Positions 12,166-24,680 of a DNA stretch of 64,000 bases are shown piece by piece; positions within the stretch are counted from its first letter, which is position 1; each line of letters opens with the position of its first letter. This DNA is from Laccaria trichodermophora. Its lineage: Eukaryota; Basidiomycota; Agaricomycetes; Agaricales; Hydnangiaceae. Below the pieces are notes generated by a model, which was not told the origin of the DNA, ran no database searches, and saw nothing but the letters and a program-made list of their open reading frames with translations. A program made the position numbers and the translations under genes. Location: positions 372,001 to 436,000 of the forward strand of contig JACTVC010000024.1 in the NCBI GenBank assembly GCA_018417955.1, read 5' to 3'.

Positions 12166-13292
12166 GATGACGGGGGTGGCTGCAAAGCCCTTGTCGCCGT
12201 TCTGCGTTGGCGTGCCGTCGGGTGGGGGTGGGTGCTCGTGGAGGTGGAGGTGGGCGCTCGTCGTTTTTTGTGGGCGTTCGTCGTTTTCCGTGTCCGCTCG
12301 TCGTTTCTCATGGTGGGCGCTCGTCGCTTTTCGTATGTGCTCGGGGTGGGCGCTCGTCTGCTGTTGTGGTGAGGACGGAGGAATGGGGTGGTTGGGCAAA
12401 CACACGTACTATTTGCCCATGACGTGGCAACGTCATGGGCGCCGTCCCTCGTTCTTGGCTCGTCGTTCTGCGTACCCATACGTTTGCATGGGCGCCGTTG
12501 TCGTTCGTGGCATGGGTGTGCCGTTCCTCATTAGCGGGACTGACGTGGCATGGGCAGCGTCGACAGTGGGCGGTGTCGATAGTAGGCGGCGTCGACGGTG
12601 GGTGGTATCGATGGTGGGCGGTGTCGTCGTGGGTTGACACAAACAGTAAACCCACCGCCGATGTCTGATGTCGGCAGTGGTGAGTGGTGGTGTAATCGAG
12701 GTGGTGGTGTGGTGTAGGAAGGATGGTCACGTCGATGTGACAAGTGATGCCACATAACGTTCCATCAGACAACGCCGTGAGTTTGTCCCGCTTTGTAATC
12801 TCACCCCACCGACTGAACAAAATGCTTGATCCTCGTTATCGGTAGCATTAGTTTTCATAATATAGTATCTGTTGTAGTATTATAATACTTCTAGTGTTAT
12901 TTATTAATGATAGTGCTCTATTTTCGCTTTTTTAGTTGTATTAATAATGATAACTGACTACTGATGTTACTAGTACAGTCCACTGGACTCCACTGGACTG
13001 CTGAAATTAGTATAATGTTTGTTCTAATTCAGTTAATATACCAGTGGAGTGCAGTGGACTCCAGTGGACTCCAGTGGACTCTGACTGGACTCTCAGTCCA
13101 CTGGACTCTGAAAAGTGGCTGGCAGTCCAGTGAGAGTCCAGTGGACTGGACTGGACTGGACTGGACTGGACTCCAGTGGACTGGGCATTGTACCAGCCAA
13201 TCCGGCCTGGCAAAAGGGTGACTGGAATCCAGTGGAGTCCACTGGAGTCCACTGGAGTCCATCTGGATTACGTGGGGGATGGTAAAGACCTC
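12166..13292. mobile_element. Non-autonomous KDZ/hAT-like element, right part (E4)
   Basis: The right terminus GTAAAGACCTC lies at 13282-13292, preceded by a subterminal array of ACTGGACTCCAGTGGACTCC type (12970-13270). The interior is CpG-rich with GTGGGCGCTCGTCGTTTT-like repeats, then a TGACGTGGCA block. It is the same subfamily as the elements at 17620-19233 and 22537-23570. No left end with CTTTAC is visible, so the element is 5'-truncated or rearranged with the minisatellite. It retains the most CpG of the three relatives. Confidence 0.75.
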
Positions 13293-14912
13293 CATATCCA
13301 CCATGGATTCCATGGAACAAGTCCATATGGATTCCGTGGAGCAGTTCATATGGATTCCATGGAAGGAATTAATGACCATTATACCATTAGAATACATATA
13401 GATATAGGATTTATAGTGTCCTTACTATATTTAAGTAAAAATAAAATTTTTGCATCTGAGAGAATTGAACCCACAACGTCGTGAATAGAAGCAGCAATCT
13501 AACCACCTGAGCCACACCAGTTTTGCTACAAGGTAAACTAAAGGTCTGTATATAGCATTGTTTGTCACGTGGCGTCTCAAACGTGACAGTTATGGCTGTC
13601 GTGTTGCCACGTTGTTTCTTTCTTTCACCACCACCACCACCATCCACGCCACCGTCTCAAGCCACGACCGCCCGTGACAACAACGTCAACAACACCAACA
13701 ACAACGCCGACAACGATGCCGACAACAACAACAACAACGCTGGCGACGACACCAACAACAACGCTGATGACAACCATGGATGGGTGGGAACAACGGTGAG
13801 TGGAAAGCCCAGGTAAGCCAGCGGCGTGGCAACCAGATGACGCACGACGACGAATGTTTTCATTCCACTCGCAAACAAACCACCCCACCTATTGAGCTGA
13901 CCCAAACCACAGGTGCCACGTGGTGACATGGCAGATCCACCACCACACCACGCCAACGTCAATGACACCCACGACCAAGGACAACCGCCCACGGACGTCA
14001 ACAACTGCCCATGAAGACGACACGACCGCCCACGCAGACGACACGAAGATGATGCGACCACCCACGAAGACGATGTGAACGCCCACGAAGACGATGCGAC
14101 GACACGAAGACGACACGACAACGCGACAACAATGCGACCACCCACGAAGACGATGCAACCGCCCACGAAGACAACGCGACAACGCGAAGACGACGTGACG
14201 ACGATGCGACGACCCACGACGACAATGCGACCGCCCACGAAGACAATGCGACCGCCCACGCCAAAACGAGCCCACCACCCACAAACGTGGACCCAGAGCA
14301 CCCACGCATGGAGGATTCCGCTTGCGTGAACGGAAATGGGCAACGACGAGCCCAGGTAAGCTCTCCCTCCAACATCCCTCACCACCACCCCTCCATCATT
14401 CACCCTCCCTTCATTGCTCCCCCTCCCTTCATTTCTCCCCCTCCCTCCATTGCTCCCCCCTCCATCCATTCCCACCTCTCCCTTCACCACTCCCTCTCTC
14501 CTCCATCACTCCTTCCCCCTCCCTCCCCCCTCCCTCCCCCTCACTCTACTACATCCTCCCCCTCCATCACTTCCCCCTGTCTTCCCCCCTCCCTTAGATA
14601 TTGAGAATAGTAAACATAAATTGTGTAGTCTATTTAATACATTTCATTTTTTCCTGCTAAGCTATGACTCATGAATGTAGAAACCATGATTACATGATGT
14701 GGACTTAGAATTATTTCATAAAGTCATTCCATGTGGATTCCATGTGGATTCCATATGGAGTCCATATGAATTCCACCCTTAAAATGGTATAGAACATATA
14801 GAATAGAGTATGGAATCCATCCCCCACTCCATGGAATCCATCTGGAATTTGTGCAGTCCACCCCCCATTCCATCCATTCCATATGGATTAACCCAGGGAG
14901 GGTAAAGTGCTG
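13293..14912. mobile_element. Non-autonomous element E3 (left end lost)
   Basis: This is a relative of the complete element at 44216-46128. Shared parts in order are: CATATCCACC and ATTCCATGG motifs; a tRNA-like module; a GTGGCGTCTCAAA block; CAC/GAC-rich CpG tract; a polypyrimidine tract (about 14360-14595); an AT-rich block TAGTCTATTTAATACATTT; a CCATATGGATTCC array; and the right end GTAAAGTGCTG at 14902-14912. The expected left end (GAGGTCTTTACC) is absent where it meets E4. On the right it cuts the intron of the CxC5/CxC6 copy 3 gene. Open frames inside are repeat-derived. Confidence 0.8.
13452..13520 (-). promoter_or_regulatory. tRNA-like pol III module in E3
   Basis: On the minus strand TGGCTCAGGTG matches the A box consensus TRGYNNARNNG exactly, and GGTTCAATTC matches the B box GGTTCRANYC exactly, about 35 bases further. 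An A/T stretch with TTTTATTTTT follows downstream. There is no proper acceptor stem, so this is a tRNA-derived module rather than a functional tRNA. It points toward the left end of the element. Confidence 0.7.
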
Positions 14913-17619
14913 AAAAAAAGTTGTAAAAAAATGAACTCAGCAGAAAGACTCTAAAATTAATTACCTGAGGACCCATAACTATACCATCAAGAACAACCAT
15001 TCTTATATTTGGGATATCATCAGTATCCATCTCATCATCTGAGGGATCTGAGGTGCATCAATGTCCATTCCTTCAGGTGCTCCTTCCAAGGCAGGAATAT
15101 CATCATCTGTGGCATCAACACCAACAACAGCTGCTGGATTATTGAAAACTGCATCACTAGTCTCTTTGCGTTTTTGAGTGCATTCATCACATGCATGTTT
15201 CTCAGAAGCTCTAATAATTCCATCTTCTCCCAAAAGTGAAAATGCCTGAGTAGTAACTTCTGTGATGTTCAAACCATCATCAAATTCAGCATCAATTCCA
15301 GATTCCTCAGCAATGGTACAAACAGATTGTTGAACAAATGCTTGCCAGACATGAGCACGAGTAATTGAAAGTTCTTTGGTTCCATGTGTATTATTCCAGT
15401 ACTCTGCAAATGCAGATGCTGAAGCATGAAAGTTATACATAGTATTTATGACTGCTGTTGCAAATACACGATCTGCCCAGATTAATTGGCCAATTTTCAA
15501 ATATTGGCTGAGTTGATATAGACTTGTTTTAAAGTATTTTGAACAGTTGATGTATCTTCAAATCTTACATGATCAGCTGTATATAATGTTTTACAGCTTT
15601 GACACTTTCCAGTGAGGACAGGTACATGTTGACACTGTCCGCCCTTTGATCAAAGTTATGTCAGAAGCCTCAGTGGATTGATGCAATGATCTTGGACTAC
15701 AGTCTAGGGTTTGACATGCAAATGAAGCTGGACAAATGACATAAGCTGGTTCAATCTTGCTATGTGACAGAGAGTAATTTTCCTTTATAATTTCCCTCCT
15801 CATCAAATGTTGACAGTTTCAAACACCCAGCTAGCTTTTCAAGCTTTCCAGCAAGAAGGGAAACCTTTGTCTTTTGATCTGGCTCTCATGCAGGTTCATT
15901 CTCAGAGAATGTTTCAGTTCTCTTATTTCCAAGTTTGTCCATTAGTGCAGTGCTTAGTGCAGTTATCCATCCTGTAACTTGGACTTTGTATTCATCACCA
16001 TATATCCACTGTTGTTGATGAAAATGAAGAATTAACAGATCTGGATTTTCAAATAAGATGTATGAAACTGCAAGAACAGTAGCAAAAGAAACATTGGACC
16101 CAAATATTGATTGTATGGCATCACTAAAAGTGCTGAATGGGATATTTGGGAAGGGACACTGCACTAGAGGGGTAGCATATGTAGGTGAAACTAGACAAGA
16201 CCAGATAAAGAACCAGGCAAGAATCCGGTGCTGGCATACAAGAGATATCGCCATTGTAACAAACATCAAAGTGGATCTGAAGAAAAAAGTAAAACTACTG
16301 TACAAATCAGCTCATTCATGTCCCATCCATATTCTGAAATGAAAAAAAAGGAAAAAAGTCACAAGTCCTACTTACTCAGAAGCTTCCTCATCCAAATCCC
16401 TTTCCATTGCCTGCCTTGAGTTCTTGTGCTTTCTCTGCTCCACATGTTTATCTTTATCACAATTCTTCTTGGGACTGTGTGGAGCTTTTCTCTTCCCCTT
16501 CAGATCACCACGCTTCTTCAACTCTCCCTCTTTTTTGTCAAGCCATTTCTTCAAATCAGGAAAGCTCAGCACTCGACTGCTCCTTAAGTCCCACAAATCC
16601 TCAGTAGCAAGGCAATCCTCCTCCTCATTAAGCCAGTCTCACATATCTGGATATTCCTCTGCTCTTAGGAATATAGGCTTCCAGACTTGGTAGAACCGAG
16701 TCTTAGCGATAAAGATATGGATAAAGTTGGCAATGTTGGGAACCCAGGCAGCTCCATCATCAAACTGCAACTTCCAATCAGCATCCTTGCTCAAGCCCAT
16801 AACTTTAGGTGTAGCATTGATAATAGCCTTAAACTTCTGATAGGCTGACTGTAACCCAGCCTTAGCCAGAGAAGCAAGATCTCTGTCAATCCCAAGATAT
16901 TCTAACAGAAGTGCTTTGGCACTAGAAAGCCTTGAAGGACCAGTCAACTCAGATCTACTAATAGGTGATGCTTGAGACTGTCCACAAGAATCAGAAGCAA
17001 CAGACAAAGAGTGAGGAACAGATCCTGAATGAGAGCCTAGAGAGACAGAGTGCTGATGAAATGATGGTGGAATCACAGAAGCAACCATTTTCTCATGGTC
17101 ATTTTCCTAGACATAATTTAAATAAAATTTAAACCAAGAATAGCCAATAAAACATACCAGAAGAATATGTGTAACTTTACCAATGTCATCCTCCTTCCAA
17201 ATAGCATCCTCATCATCCTCAACTACTACATTGTAATGGCCCATGATGGACCACTGCTTCTTATCCACAATATAGACACAATAATTGTGATCTGAGATGA
17301 AGCCTTATTAAACTTTGTATATTTATTAATCAAACACTTACTGTGAACAGGGGAATAGCTCTTGGCCACCTTTTTCAGAAGTGAGCCCAATGTCTCAAAA
17401 CAGGGGGACTTGACATTTTGATGTGAGGTGGCATTGTCGATAACAACATCAGAAGGAGGTTGTTGGATGATTGTGATATTAATGCGACCATTAGAAAGGG
17501 GTCTGACCTCTTGTGGCACATCATAAATGGAGCCACCTATATTGAACGAATTTCCAACAGCATGCCCACACAAAATACCCCCAGTAGAACAGGAAGACCC
17601 ATTAGCAGGGACTTCTGTC

Positions 17620-19233
17620 CAGTACTTTACCATCCCCCACATAATCCACATGGACTCCACTGGATTCCACTGGATTCCACTGGACTTCACTACATACTGG
17701 CAATATCCACAAATCTGGACTCCACTGGACTCCCAGCACAAAACTGGACTGGACTGGACTGGACTGGACTGCAAATCACAAAACTGGACTGGACTGGACT
17801 CCACTGGACTCTCCCAACACAAAACTGGACTGGACTGGACTGCCACAGACCTAAGTTAATCCAGAATTCCTGAACTTAGACTTCAAAACAAAGAATAAAA
17901 TTGAAATATATTTATTAATTAAATTAATTAAATTTACATAGATTCTATGTTACAGAGGGGGGAGGGAGGGGGAAGGGAAAGGGAAAGGGAGGGGGAAGAG
18001 AGGAATGAATAGAGGGGGGAGGGAGCAAGGAAGGGGGAAGGAAAGGGAGGGGGGGAGAGAGGAGCAAGGAAAGGGGGAGGGGGCAAGGGGGAGAGAGTGA
18101 AGGGGGGAGGGAGTGGAGGGGAGTGGGAGTGGTGAAGAGAGGAGGTAGTGATGGGGGGAGAGAGTGGAGGGGAAGGGTGATGCTGCTGGGCCCTCATCGC
18201 CATTCAGTGCTGGCAGGTGCTCGTCGTTTTATGGGTGTGGTGGGGGCGGTGTTTTCGTCGGTGCTCGTTCATTGTCATCATTGTGTGTCGTCGTCGTCAT
18301 TGTCATGTGTTGTCGTCCTGGCATGTAGTCATTGTCATTGTTGTTGTCATGTGTTGTCATCATCGTGTGTCATTGTCATCGCATGTCGTCATCATCGTCG
18401 TGTGTTGTCGTCATGTGTCGTCATCCCAGCATATAGTCGTTGTCGTTGTCGTAGTGTGTGTCGTTGTCCTCACGTGTCATCGTCTTTGTGTGTCATTGTT
18501 CTTGTGTGTTGTTGGCCTCCTTGTGTGTTGTTTTCGTTGTTGTATGCCACTGGTGCCTGTCATGGTGAGAACGGGCATTGGGGTGGTGGGGCAGACATAC
18601 CCTTGGCCCATGATGTTGACACATCATGGGCGCTGTCCCTCGTTCTTGGCCTGTCCTTCCACGTTGGTGTGGGCATGGGCATCGTGGGTGTGGGTGGTGT
18701 TGGCGTGGGCAGTGTTGATGTGGGTGGTGTTGGCATGGGCAGTGATAGAGGTGGTGGTGGTGGAAGGGAATGGGATGGTCACGGAAGTGTGACCATGCTG
18801 CAAACAGGAGACGTGACGATATGGCACGCCCTCAAGTAAGTCACGTGACCTAACCCTGCCAACTGAACAAAATCATAAATCCTTATTGCAGCTATCACTG
18901 ACCCACACTATATGTAAATTATAACCTTTCCATTCATTGATCATTAAAATTGTATAGTCTATTTTCGCTTTTTTAGTAGTATTCATATATAATAATAATA
19001 ATATACTGGAATGACTGGAATCCACTGGACTCCACTGGACTCCACTTGACTCTGACTGGACTCATAGTCCACTGGACTGGGACTGGACTCAGGAAAGTGG
19101 CTGGCAGTCCAGTGGACTGGACTGGACTGGACTGGACTGGACTGGGCATTCTGCCAGCCAATCTGGCCTGGTAAGAGGGCCACTGGAATCCACTGGAGTC
19201 CATATGGATTACATGGGGGAGGGTAAAGACCTC
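17620..19233. mobile_element. Non-autonomous KDZ/hAT-like element E1
   Basis: Complete element, 1614 bases. Ends are CAGTACTTTAC at 17620 and GTAAAGACCTC at 19223-19233. The flanking sequence ACTTCTGT(C) is duplicated (17611-17619 and 19234-19242). The subterminal arrays are built from ACTGGACTCC and GGACT repeats at both ends. Between them lie a polypurine tract (about 17957-18175), a TCGTCGTCAT-rich CpG tract, and the block TCAAGTAAGTCACGTGACC. There is no coding potential beyond composition-driven frames. It interrupts the CxC5/CxC6 copy 3 gene. Confidence 0.88.
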
Positions 19234-19260
19234 ACTTCTGTCTCAGAAGGTGCCAAATTG

Positions 19261-20772
19261 GAGGTCTTAGCAGTGCCCCCCCTATTCCTGCAGGAATCCG
19301 GTCATTCCAGTGGAATTCCAGTGGATTCCGGTGGAATGGAATTTAGCAGAAGGCCCTGCTAAATTATTTATTCCGGTGTTTTCCATTCCAGTGGAATTCC
19401 GGTGGATTCCGGAATGTACACCGGAATGTTCCCCGGAATGGTCTTCCCCGGAATGGGCAGGAATAGCATTCCGTGGAATGGGCAGGAACTGCAATCTGGT
19501 TATTTTATTGTTTTGTTATGTATTATAGTTTGTTTATTTCCGATGGATAACAAATAATATCTGTTTGGCAACCATGCTCACCAAACATGACCACCCTCTT
19601 CCTCCCACCACCACCATGCTCGTCACCGCCGCCAACACCACGCCATCACCATCACCCATAGCCACCACCACCCACGTCACTCGTTTATCACCCATGGCCA
19701 CCACGACCACCAACATCGACCACGCCGCCCTTCAACAACAATGCGGCGACGCCACGTCACGAAACAAGGAGCATCAGAACCCACGAAAACGACCCCCCCC
19801 CCGCTCACAAAAACACCCCAACACCCACGAAAACGACGCCCCGCCCACGAAACGACGCCCAGCACCCACGTACACCACCAGCGGACACAAAACAACGGCC
19901 AACGGATGCAAAACAGCACCCGTGGACATGAAAACACCCAACAGGACAGAAAACAACGACCAACGGACACACGTACACCGCCCGTGGACACGTAACAACA
20001 CCCAGCGGACACGAACAACACCCACCGCCCACGAATGACACCCACCGCCCACGAATGACACCCACCGCCCACGAACGACATCCAGCGCCCACGAACGACA
20101 CCCAGCGCCCGCCACAGACGACAACGACGACGTGTCCACGTCAACGACGACAACGGGACGACGTGTCCACGCCAACACGTCTACGACACCCAGCACCCAC
20201 ACAACGATGCTACGGACGACGACGACGCGACGACGTGTTCACGCCGACGTGTCTACAATCATGTACACTACACCCCTCCCTCTCCCTCACTCCCCTCCTT
20301 CCCCTCCCCATCACCCCTTCCCCTCCCTCCCCTCTCCATCACTCCCTTCCCCTCCCTCCCTTCTCCATCACCCCCTCCATCACTCTCTACCCCTTCCTAC
20401 CCCTTTCCTTCTCCATAACCTGCTCCCCTTGTCCTCACCCCCTTTCCTTGTACCTCTCCTTCCTTAAATATACATAGATTGTGTATAGTAGTATATAATA
20501 AAATATGTTTTATGTCATTTTAAAGACATTATAAGTTGGTTTGTTTGACTTCAAATTTATTCTGAGTATTAAGTTGGTTATTAAGTCACATGACTTTAGC
20601 TGATCAGGACATGTACTGGTAAATTTACATGAGTTCAGAGGATTCCAGTGGAATCCAGAGTAATTCCTGTGGAATTCCTGTGGATTCCTATGGAATTCCT
20701 GTGGAATTCCACTGGAATTCCGCTGGAATGACTGAATTCCTGCAGGAATAGGTGGGGCACTGTAAAGTACTG
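19261..20772. mobile_element. Non-autonomous KDZ/hAT-like element E2
   Basis: Complete element, 1512 bases, 27 bases from E1. Ends are GAGGTCTTAGC at 19261 and GTAAAGTACTG at 20762-20772, with the 8-base duplication CCAAATTG at 19253-19260 and 20773-20780. The subterminal arrays are GGAATTCC/CCGGAATG type, with CCTGCAGGAAT next to the ends. The interior has an ACC/ACG-rich CpG tract with CCCACGAAAACGAC units and a polypyrimidine tract (about 20270-20465). It is the same subfamily as the element at 46366-48035, in the opposite orientation. Confidence 0.9.
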
Positions 20773-21493
20773 CCAAATTGGAAAGATCAATATCTATGAA
20801 TAGACCATAATAAATAAATAAAAGATTGAAACATAAAATAAAATATTACCCTTGGCCAAGGGCTCCTCACGACCAGAACCAGACTTGGCCTGATGACGAC
20901 CTCTTGGTGGGCCAAATCAGATATCTTTCCCATCACTACCCTCATCAACCTCATCTCCACCTTCCTCATTGCTCTCCTCACCACTTACTTCTTCATGTCC
21001 AGCAGTAACTTCTGGCTCACGATTGATATGAGAATGGCTGCTCGAAAGGGTAGGAGCAGGAGCAAGGAAGGAAGGGGTGGATAATTTGCCAGTACACTTT
21101 GGGGGTGCAACAGAAGTACCAGCAGCTTCAAGAGCTCACTCAACTCTATCAACATCACATTAGAAATAATCAAATAAAGATAAAAGAGCTTATGGTGTCA
21201 GCTGGGCTGGGACACTCTTATTATTCTCAGCCTTGTCTCTGGCTGCTCACTGGGCACCTGTCATTCTGAATAGAATAGTTAGTATGCAAGTACTGGTATA
21301 AACAGGCCACTCACTTTGCTTTTTTCCTCCTCTTACCACCACTCTTTCCCTTTGTGGTGCCCATTCCAGCCTCTGGTTCTTCCTCACCACTCCCCTCAAC
21401 ATCACTCTTGGTGGTGGCCTTGGCATGCTTGGTGTTTGTTGCCTCAGTATTGGATTGGCCACGTTTCCAGCCTTGTTTGGGGGGAGAATTCAC

Positions 21494-21836
21494 CCCAGCT
21501 TGTAAAGATCAAAGTTCTCTTGCACTCATAGCAGTAGACAGCAAGATTAGAAGGTATAAGAGTCAAGTGGGACTGCAAGAACAAAGGGGACAGGAAGCAA
21601 GATGAAGGGGGAAGGGAAGAAAGATGTGGGAGTGTAACACACACAGCTAGGGTTGAGGGTTTCTTTCAAATGTCTATTTTGGGTAATTAATCAAAATTTC
21701 AAAGTAAGAGACAGTGTGAAAATGCTGCCTTGTTTTATTCTAAGTATGTACAAGGGGATGTAAGCCAGGCAAACAAAGACTAAGCCATAGCTCACAGGCC
21801 TCTTCAGGGGGAATACCCCATTCCCTATTCCAGTGT
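21494..21836. other. Intergenic, nothing recognised
   Basis: This gap lies between the start of the CxC5/CxC6 copy 3 gene and the end of the F-box/LRR remnant. I see no terminal repeat, RNA gene or conserved frame. The right terminus expected for a copy-3 element is not recognisable here. Confidence 0.5.
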
Positions 21837-24140
21837 TCACCACATAATCCATCCCAAATTGTGTGATCTCACAGAGATACCCAAATCCAACTCTTCCAGT
21901 TCTGTGAATGACACCATTACAGGGCCATTGAGAAGAGCATTGTTGATGTTCTCAACAAACTCAATTCTCCTCAACTTTGGACATGTTTTCACTGCATTGT
22001 GAACCAAGTTTATTGATCCCAGAATAGAACAGTTTATCTCTTCAAATTCGAATTTGATGACCAAACTTTCCAAAAGTGGAACATTTTGCAACAAATCTGA
22101 AAGCTGAAGTTCCACAAGTTCCATTTCTGTCCACCAATGAAGAGTAATCAATAATTCCATGAGCTGGGATGCATATTTAAATGGCTGGAATAGATCTTCA
22201 AGGCCACTGAAATTGGGGGGTCTGGTGATCATCACTGAGAGGGAGTGCAATGACAAAATAAGGTTGCAGAAGGATGATGATTCCATCCCATCTGAAGGCA
22301 GCTACCAAGCTGGTAATAGTGAGATGGTCACACAAGACATGAATCAGAACATGTCCTCATCCCATCCTGAGATTTCCAGCTTCTCCAGCTCTCCAAGAAT
22401 ATGGGTGTTGAAATTCAACATTAGATTTACCAACAAAGAGAAGCTTGCAATGGTATTGATGTTTTTGTTGCAGAAGTCAATCACCATCTGGTGTAGTGTG
22501 TGCAGATTTGCAAACTTTAAAAATGAGTAGGGCAAGCAGTACTTTACCATCCCCCACATAATCCACATGGACTCCACTGGACTCCACTGGATTCCACTGG
22601 ATTTCACCATACACTACACTGGACCATTATAACAATATTCACAAAACTGGACTCCCAACACAAAACTGGACTGGACTGGACTGCCACAGACCTTAAGCTA
22701 GACACTTAGATTTTAGAGCAAAAATATAATTTAAGTATATTCAACAACTACATAAATTGATTTTACTACATTATATATTACAGAGAAAGGGAGGGGGGAG
22801 AGAGGGAGGGGAGGGAGAGGGAGTAAAGGGGGGAGGGAATGATGATCAGGAAGGGAAAGCAAGGGGGGAAGGAGGAAAGGAGAGGGAGAGAGTGGTGAAG
22901 AGGGAGGGAGTGAAGGGGAAGGGGGGAGGGAGTGGATGGGAGGGGTGGTGGTGCTGGGCCCTCATTGCCATTCTGCATTGGCATCCTGTCATCATTGCCC
23001 CCTCTTCACATGTCACCCTCTTTATGCATGTCATTGCCATTGCACATTGTTATGGGGTGGCATTGTCATGGCTGTGGGCAGTGGTGGGTGCTCCTCGTTT
23101 TTTGTGGGCACTGTTGTTTTTGGGTGCTCTTGGCACTGGTCCTTTTTTATGGGTGCTGGTTGTCATTGTTTCCTGTAGGGTTGTTGTTGTGGGGTCATTG
23201 AGCAGTGTTGATGATGGGCATTGTCATGGTCGTCAATGGGAGCAGTAGACAAACTGCCCATGCCATATGCGTGGCATGGATGCTGACCCTCATTCCATGC
23301 TCTCAGTTGTTCTCCTGTTCTTAATGCATCAGCATTGGCATGGGCATCGTTGGCATGGTGGTGGAAGGGAAAGAGATGGTCACAGAAGTGTGACCATGCC
23401 ACAAACAGCAAGTGTGATGATACGGCATGCCCTCAAGTAAGTCACATGTGACATTCACCCCACTGACTGAACAAAAAGCTTAATCCTTGTTGCAACTAGT
23501 TCTTACCACTACTAATATGTAAATCATTAGCCTTGTAATTCAATCTACAAATTCAAGTCTAGCTTGTTACTTCTGAAGTCTTTTTTTGTGACTCTCCATC
23601 CTCCATGCAAATGCTCCAGGATGACATGGGTCATTGAGCCTGCAGCTCCTACTGAAAAATCAAGCGGTGTTGAGAGCTCCATTGCCATATCTCCATCAAA
23701 TTGTGGTAGCCCATACATGAGATGCCAAAGTCCAGGGAGAAAATGTGCATCTGCTGCCATCATGTTGTATGCCGAAGAGTGGGGCCTTGTGTTGTTTCCT
23801 GTCATATTGAGACTCCATATCTGGACTGCCATCCACTAAACCTTGTCCAGTCAGCTGCTTGTAGTGGATGGGAAGGCAGAAACTGTAACTTTTTTGTAAA
23901 GAAAAAAAAAAAAGGAAATCAAAAGAAACTGGTCCTTATGTGGAAGTGATCATGTTTGAAGCATCCTTGTATTAGCATTAAGAGATTCCTCATCATCCTC
24001 CTGTTCAACCACATGATATTCAATGCTGGTTCACTGACAGATTTTTATGTCAAAGCCAAAGTGAATCGCTCATTTCCACCCAGGAAGGAACAAATTTCCC
24101 TGGTGATTTCCACTATTGAGAGCATGCAGATGGGGGATGG
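21837..24140 (-). pseudogene. F-box/leucine-rich-repeat protein, decayed
   Basis: This is probably a host-type F-box gene of the kind expanded in Agaricomycetes, used for substrate recognition in SCF ubiquitin ligases. The F-box is readable at about 24120-23965: IVEITREICSFLGGNERFT, then KSVSEPALNIMW. A trace of the following region (ADWTRFSG) lies near 23850. After the E5 insertion the C-terminal leucine-rich part is at 22530-21840, with LHQMVIDFCNKNINTIASF, LGELEKLEISGWDEDMF, SDLLQNVPLLESLVIKF, KTCPKLRRIEFVENI and FTELEELDLGISV. Stops interrupt it near 24020, 22335 and 22300, all explicable as C-to-T changes. The gene is inactive. The assignment is from motif recognition and is moderately secure. 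Confidence 0.6.
22537..23570. mobile_element. Non-autonomous element E5 (right end lost)
   Basis: Left end CAGTACTTTACCATCCCCCAC at 22537, then an ACTGGACTCC array, a polypurine tract (about 22780-22940), a CpG-depleted interior (CATTGTCATGG and similar) and the block CTCAAGTAAGTCACATGTGAC. It is alignable with E1 and E4 until about 23570, where the right array and terminus should begin but do not. It is the most decayed of the three relatives: most CG of E4 are TG or CA here. It splits the F-box/LRR gene. Confidence 0.75.
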
Positions 24141-24672
24141 AGTTGTCATTGAGAAAATTTGTTATGTAATCACGTTTTGACATATGTTGCACACAATCTG
24201 CATATCCATTATGTAACATTAACTGACAAGCCTTTGATCCAAGCATGCTCCCCACTCTCCATCAATGATCATCTTCCATTTAGTTTCGTATGTCATGATC
24301 TGATGGACCTGCCATTCCTGTTGAAGCCTCAATTGCCCTGTCATCTTCAAGAGCCCCTGACTTCTGGTTTCCTATGTTGAGCCTCAGCTGTGATTATGAA
24401 ACCATGCCTTGATGCAATACATTTGGAAGGTGAGTCATTGTATCACTGTTTGAAAACAACCACAAACAATTGTTGAATAGGCATTCCTGAGGTAAGTGAA
24501 GTCACCATTCAGACATTGTCAGAGTCTAAATAAAATAATTTTACAGTGCTTTGCAAATAGCTTGACAGTAACATGAGTTGTGGGAAATAGAAGTAGACCT
24601 TACCTCAGATTAGGGTTAGTTCCGTTTTGGCGCGTTTTCTTGCCCTACAATGCATTCCACACCTATTCCAAT
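24141..24672. other. Upstream of F-box remnant, nothing recognised
   Basis: No conserved frame, RNA or repeat terminus is visible. It contains the stretch immediately upstream of the E6 target duplication, which was probably the promoter of the gene now starting at 26244. Confidence 0.5.
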
Positions 24673-24680
24673 ACAATGCC

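Larger units (their letters stand above)
14913..21493 (-). pseudogene. KDZ-associated CxC5/CxC6 transposase, copy 3 (decayed, split)
   Basis: The same gene as copy 1, interrupted by two elements. From the 5' side: a basic exon (21493-21311, KRGQSNTEATN); an exon with AARDKAENN (about 21260); an exon with GTSVAPPKCTGKL and an acid tail (about 21160-20850); then E2 and E1; then STGGILCGHAVGNSFNIGG (about 17590); QWSIMGHYNVVVED (about 17250); and AKTRFYQVWKPIFLRA (about 16700). The apparent C-terminal stop at 16372 lies in a GTAAGT donor that splices in frame to a hydrophobic segment, then PFPNIPFSTFSDAI, a damaged CxC5 region, and HVWQAFVQQSVCTIAE. It ends at MVVLDGIVMGPQ, at an intron cut by E3. 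In-frame TGA codons occur at least five times (for example near 16637, 21255, 21140, 20920 and 15886). It is non-functional. Confidence 0.78.

Noticed and set aside
13657..14490. 277-codon minus frame rich in Val/Arg/Ser
   Set aside because: Composition-driven frame in the CpG tract of E3, with open frames on both strands.
23545..23832. Separate 95-codon minus-strand gene
   Set aside because: It lies within the span of the F-box/LRR remnant and shows no motif of its own; more likely decayed sequence of that gene.
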